A stretch of 64,000 bases of DNA from Argyresthia goedartella (taxonomy: Eukaryota > Arthropoda > Insecta > Lepidoptera > Argyresthiidae), in NCBI GenBank assembly GCA_949825045.1, contig OX463827.1, positions 6,532,501 to 6,596,500 on the forward strand, in the 5' to 3' direction. Position numbers and translations under genes: made by a program. The notes below the pieces were generated by a model. That model worked only from the letters and a program-made list of their open reading frames with translations, was not told where the DNA came from and made no database searches. Below, in pieces: positions 63,401 to 64,000 of the stretch; the first letter of the stretch is position 1, and the number at the start of each line of letters is the position of its first letter.

Positions 63401-63587
63401 CTTATTATAATCGCCCCCTTACCTCTTCCAGACTGTCGAAATTGTCGGCGGCGACTGTTGCAACGCCTACGCCTACATCGCTGACATGGGGGCAAACTCT
63501 CTAGTCGTGTATAGTCTGAAAGACAATGAGTCCTGGCGGGTTGACCATCCGTACTTTCATTTTGACCCGCACGCAGGGGTTTATAAG
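54240..63587 (+). CDS. Yellow / major royal jelly protein family gene (5' part, four exons)
   Basis: Exons (54240 or 54291)-54462, 54836-55039, 56257-56381 and 63432-63587 join in frame; further exons must lie beyond the window. Family hallmarks in order are FSWKQIDYAWE, IPENCMPVGIARWDDRLFVTVPRWKKGVPSSLNYVD, PYPSWAD, FRVHVDKYGRLWVLDTG, PAIVIFDLKTDKLIKRFPL, CCNAYAYIADMGANSLVVYSL and SWRVDHPYFHFDP. Yellow proteins are secreted and act in cuticle pigmentation and related processes; the exact paralogue is not assigned. Phases are 1, 1, 0, 0. The donor of exon 1 (gttggc) is weak. The N-terminus is unsettled: an in-frame TAA lies in the expected signal peptide. About half the visible family length is present. 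Confidence 0.88.
54836..55039 (+). CDS. Yellow-family exon 2
   Basis: The acceptor is tttgtattcctag. The exon encodes (G)VPSSLNYVDINGCSNQPLK through GRLWVLDTGITDIA(G), with donor gtgggt. Confidence 0.9.
55068..55180 (+). repeat. Fragment of SINE type B
   Basis: CCTCCATAGCTGCGGCGATG, CCCCCGTCACGCGAAATGGA match the SINE B body; it starts only about 30 bases beyond the exon 2 donor. Confidence 0.65.
55331..56170. mobile_element. Foldback element with about 165-180-bp arms in yellow intron 2
   Basis: The left arm 55331-55507 and right arm 56006-56170 are inverted copies (TTTCGAACCGC, AGCGCGACGCTGCGTTGTAC, CACACGGGGTTTTCAG). Within each arm the motif CGTGGGGTACAACGC / GCGTTGTGCCCACGGGCT recurs inverted, giving hairpins inside the large hairpin. 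The spacer of about 500 bp has a 60-codon open stretch (55732-55914) that looks incidental. Confidence 0.75.
56257..56381 (+). CDS. Yellow-family exon 3
   Basis: The acceptor is actgtattacag. The exon encodes SPNQVTEPAIVIFDLKTDKL through GPESFFTSI, with consensus donor gtaagt. Confidence 0.9.
56507..56726. repeat. Minisatellite, six and a half 34-bp units
   Basis: The unit TGACTGACTAGTTCATGAGA, CAACTGGCACATAT occurs six times without visible change (56507-56710), then partially to 56726, where the LINE starts. The rest of the broken unit resumes at 63018. Confidence 0.92.
57016..57559 (+). repeat. 5' LTR of the second BEL/Pao element
   Basis: 544 bp, TG...CA. It includes TCTATATAGC and a run of block-identical sequence with the 3' LTR. 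Confidence 0.93.
57564..57583 (+). other. Primer-binding site resembling initiator tRNA-Met
   Basis: TGGTAGCAGAGCGTGGTTTC differs at only two positions from the complement of the eukaryotic initiator tRNA-Met 3' end (TGGTAGCAGAGGATGGTTTC, recalled). It starts four bases after the LTR. Confidence 0.6.
58095..59918 (+). CDS. BEL/Pao Gag, 607 aa, intact frame
   Basis: From ATG at 58095 to TAG at 59916-59918. The N-terminal part is helical (residues 1-95). The BEL/Pao capsid-type domain (DUF1759-like) starts at about residue 113 with LPAITMPTFDGVSGEWMSFI and includes REPRELV-type and YETARQLLVRRYHNKRRLAD blocks. Cysteine-rich knuckles follow: CCRQIGHAVANC at about residue 338, then CFLCLGPHMARDC and CGYCGGAHNNLLC at 369-400. 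The last 200 residues are Gln/Gly/Pro-rich with two 36-residue repeats (TQGHHMGGPEFSVATQHPTQ; DNA 59431-59538 and from 59539). The TAG is in the same frame as pol. Confidence 0.92.
   Translation: MSLSEIQKGVSKELRWFSSAHGLIDRLDRHDVVLERSMDVKERYNRVLELSAQAESVDGCAPDRLSRLLGDVDQCMEMAAAITQKAADIRRQRESSHGGDIEAPLPLQGSGSRLPAITMPTFDGVSGEWMSFINLFDSLVHMRSDITKSVKMAQLVAALRGEPRELVAHLTVTEGNYETARQLLVRRYHNKRRLADAQLNRLFSIPVVNKVGAIQTEVLNPLLSVTKALENLGLPVGEWSYLLLYIVLSRIPADVQTRFEQSHGRSAEDLPAFSDLVGFLEEEARRAENLGLTVTHPSEPQRAAGSAVSRGPPTRKDRTNRQSYGTVSALTPHSETRPCCRQIGHAVANCNKFGELRVEGRRRMAKQRSWCFLCLGPHMARDCTRTKMCGYCGGAHNNLLCMNRSGQQPPQGRIQGDTAWGPENSFATRSATQGPTSPRAQGSTRVQGRTQGHHMGGPEFSVATQHPTQRAMGPQARGHPGVQGRTQGHHMGGPEFSVATQHPTQRHIGCVERAVTGGWHGTPSSYAGAVRTPPQLSPRSSPRPHRSHVMSPPLMERPRLNSRPPPFKGNRRLGMEPARGPFVQWDPLAYSCIPDRLQAQWGPGGPR
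59919..61538 (+). CDS. BEL/Pao Pol: protease, RNase H part, integrase; no RT
   Basis: The frame is open from the codon after the gag TAG, with no ATG nearby, so expression would need stop readthrough or a lost sense codon. The protease has YVRALLDSGAQGCIVSNDL. The sequence then jumps from LPRKLVPAGDYR to ATLHGFCDASERGFAAAVYL (RNase H), which deletes the whole reverse transcriptase. RNase H continues with YAWTDSQIVLCWL and VPLTWRHVPGELNPSDCAS. A second jump near 60665 removes the integrase zinc finger and the first catalytic Asp. The remaining integrase has AYLCVFVCLSTKAVHLELVA, IRSDNGTNYIGA (second Asp) and PHWGGIFETLVKSAK (Glu), and ends in a DUF5641-like tail. The frame survives both deletions. 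Confidence 0.9.
   Translation, partial: EFAAQPLVAPQPETVVLPIASVLVWDLAGNPTYVRALLDSGAQGCIVSNDLAKWLGLNINNVSLPRKLVPAGDYRATLHGFCDASERGFAAAVYLRTVTSTGEVDVRLVLAKSKVAPIRTRMTIPKLELSGAALLTKLLNHTLTVLRGSVVLEDTVYAWTDSQIVLCWLKASVHNLEVFVANRVSQIVSSEVPLTWRHVPGELNPSDCASRGCRAPELVRHHLWWGPPWLAKRESDWPHSHVVVSSDHGPRAAVHVTQKGQYKAYLCVFVCLSTKAVHLELVADLSTEAFIACLDRFVSRRGLPTLIRSDNGTNYIGAERYLREIVNFLNVNKVDIGTALSRRGIQWTFSPPSCPHWGGIFETLVKSAKTHLGRIVGQTALTFEELATLFCKIEAVLNSRPLCPLSSDPNDLEALTPGHFLIGQPLNALPEHPFEGVKLYRLSRYQMLQQFTQNFWKRWSLEYLHILQQRLKWTDKTSPPSVGDLVLVKDANLPPLRWRRGRIVNLFPGKDGTPRSAEVLVGGSVLKRAVATSSRLPVD
61571..62114 (+). repeat. 3' LTR of the second BEL/Pao element
   Basis: 544 bp, matching the 5' LTR throughout by eye, preceded by a G-rich stretch (GTCCGGGCGGGTGAT) as purine tract and followed by TATAT. 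Confidence 0.93.
62149..63015 (-). CDS. LINE ORF2 fragment (reverse transcriptase C-terminal half)
   Basis: Reading from 63015 the frame opens with SYHLYADDLQIYRHFCPCDV, the palm catalytic motif, so truncation cut the copy just upstream of YADD. It continues with WALSYGLLVNPTKSQAMLLG, NLGVIFDNLLSWSPHVSEVS, LPLIDYADVCWASANEDLLN and RFIFGLRKFDHVSQYRKELG, and the C-terminal RLWNALPCTIRDIPTIVSFK, typical of the CR1/Jockey superfamily. No stop interrupts it until the natural end at 62149. It is antisense to the yellow-family gene and lies in its intron 3. Confidence 0.9.
   Translation of the reverse strand, partial: SSSYHLYADDLQIYRHFCPCDVASTVEALNADLENVKDWALSYGLLVNPTKSQAMLLGTRHTLSLIQKHIVPVLYNGITIEYTDQAKNLGVIFDNLLSWSPHVSEVSRRVFASFHSLRRLHYFLPRQTKITLAQSLLLPLIDYADVCWASANEDLLNKLERLQNLGIRFIFGLRKFDHVSQYRKELGWLPIRRRRDTHILSYLFNILKNPRYPSYLRERFEYLFSGDRHRRSHTVSLLATPRHNTSAYEHSFRLQAVRLWNALPCTIRDIPTIVSFKNRVKEHFLSLS
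63018..63045. repeat. Remainder of the split minisatellite unit
   Basis: TAGTTCATGAGACAACTGGC, ACATAT continues the 34-bp unit broken at 56726. Confidence 0.9.
63046..63431. other. End of yellow-family intron 3, nothing recognised
   Basis: No ORF or repeat seen; the last bases ccttacctcttccag are the exon 4 acceptor. Confidence 0.6.
63432..63587 (+). CDS. Yellow-family exon 4
   Basis: The acceptor is acctcttccag. The exon encodes TVEIVGGDCCNAYAYIADMG through YFHFDPHAGVYK, with donor gtactt at 63588. It is phase 0 at both ends. Confidence 0.9.
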
Positions 63588-64000
63588 GTACTTATCATCA
63601 TCATAATAAGGTTAATAACATTTAGAAGAGGTGATTTCAGCAGCGTCTGAAGTACCTCTGCGCTCGTGAGTATACATCCCGATTCTGGAGAGGCGAAGGT
63701 ACAGGTGGGAAGGTGAGACCCGAAAATTACGTTTGTTAGTGCTTCCATCCGTATAAACGTCATCGCTAACTTATACGACTCCACTCCCGCCCGGAACAAA
63801 TGTTCAAAATATTAAGTTGTGCTCTTTAGGAACCTATACTTTACATTGTTGACATAACTTAAGCTGTAAGCAAGCTTGCCGCAAACGTACCAATTGGTAG
63901 TATACCTACAGAGGACAACCTAAAACCCATATTTTTTACCGGGTAGGTGTGGAGTCGTTTAAGTTAGTGATGGTCTTATAACTTCGACGAAGTATGAGAC
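63588..64000. other. Yellow-family intron 4, runs out of the window
   Basis: No next exon is visible. The open stretch 63799-63581 on the minus strand is unrecognised. Confidence 0.6.

Overview
The window is an insect nuclear scaffold, most likely from a moth or butterfly. It has an AT-rich background, short spliced exons separated by introns full of transposons, tRNA-derived SINEs, and repeated fragments carrying the 'GGTTCCGTACC / GGTCAAGTGCGAGTC' signatures common in lepidopteran genomes. The species cannot be read from the sequence. Three host genes could be assembled exon by exon from splice sites and protein similarity recalled from memory. Nearly everything else that codes is transposon-derived.

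Layout: 1-6 kb holds a decayed LINE (1735-3037) and a TIR element (4758-5794). From 6380 to 19259, on the plus strand, runs a four-exon ceramide-1-phosphate transfer protein gene (CPTP, 211 aa). Its 9.5-kb third intron holds a truncated LINE, a miniature LTR retrotransposon (13463-14719), a SINE fragment and a long-TIR element (16031-17116). The interval 19.3-42.2 kb is intergenic and loaded with transposons: SINEs, a Tc1/mariner-type element with very long TIRs (26548-29266), a decayed RNase H-type LINE (30836-31720), a retroposon containing a LINE (32194-33360), and a BEL/Pao element (34810-41304) whose 5' LTR is split by a Jockey-type LINE.

From 53586 down to 42649, on the minus strand, runs RCHY1 (Pirh2), an E3 ubiquitin ligase gene with six or seven exons. 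Its splice sites predict two C-termini. About 650 bp away, head to head on the plus strand, starts a Yellow/MRJP-family gene (54240 to beyond the window) with four visible exons. Its third intron holds a 34-bp minisatellite, a LINE inserted in the minisatellite, and a BEL/Pao element with apparently identical LTRs inserted in the LINE.

The three host genes are unrelated in function: lipid transfer, ubiquitin ligation, and a secreted cuticle or pigment-type protein. The most unusual signal is a family of at least four elements (about 17.4, 26.3, 46.8 and 49.7 kb) that share a core of roughly 100-140 bp but carry different, locus-specific inverted arms. Other points of note are the possible alternative RCHY1 tail, the 590-665-bp TIRs and DD41D spacing of the mariner-like element, and a BEL/Pao copy with identical LTRs, gag and pol in one frame separated by a single TAG, and no reverse transcriptase.
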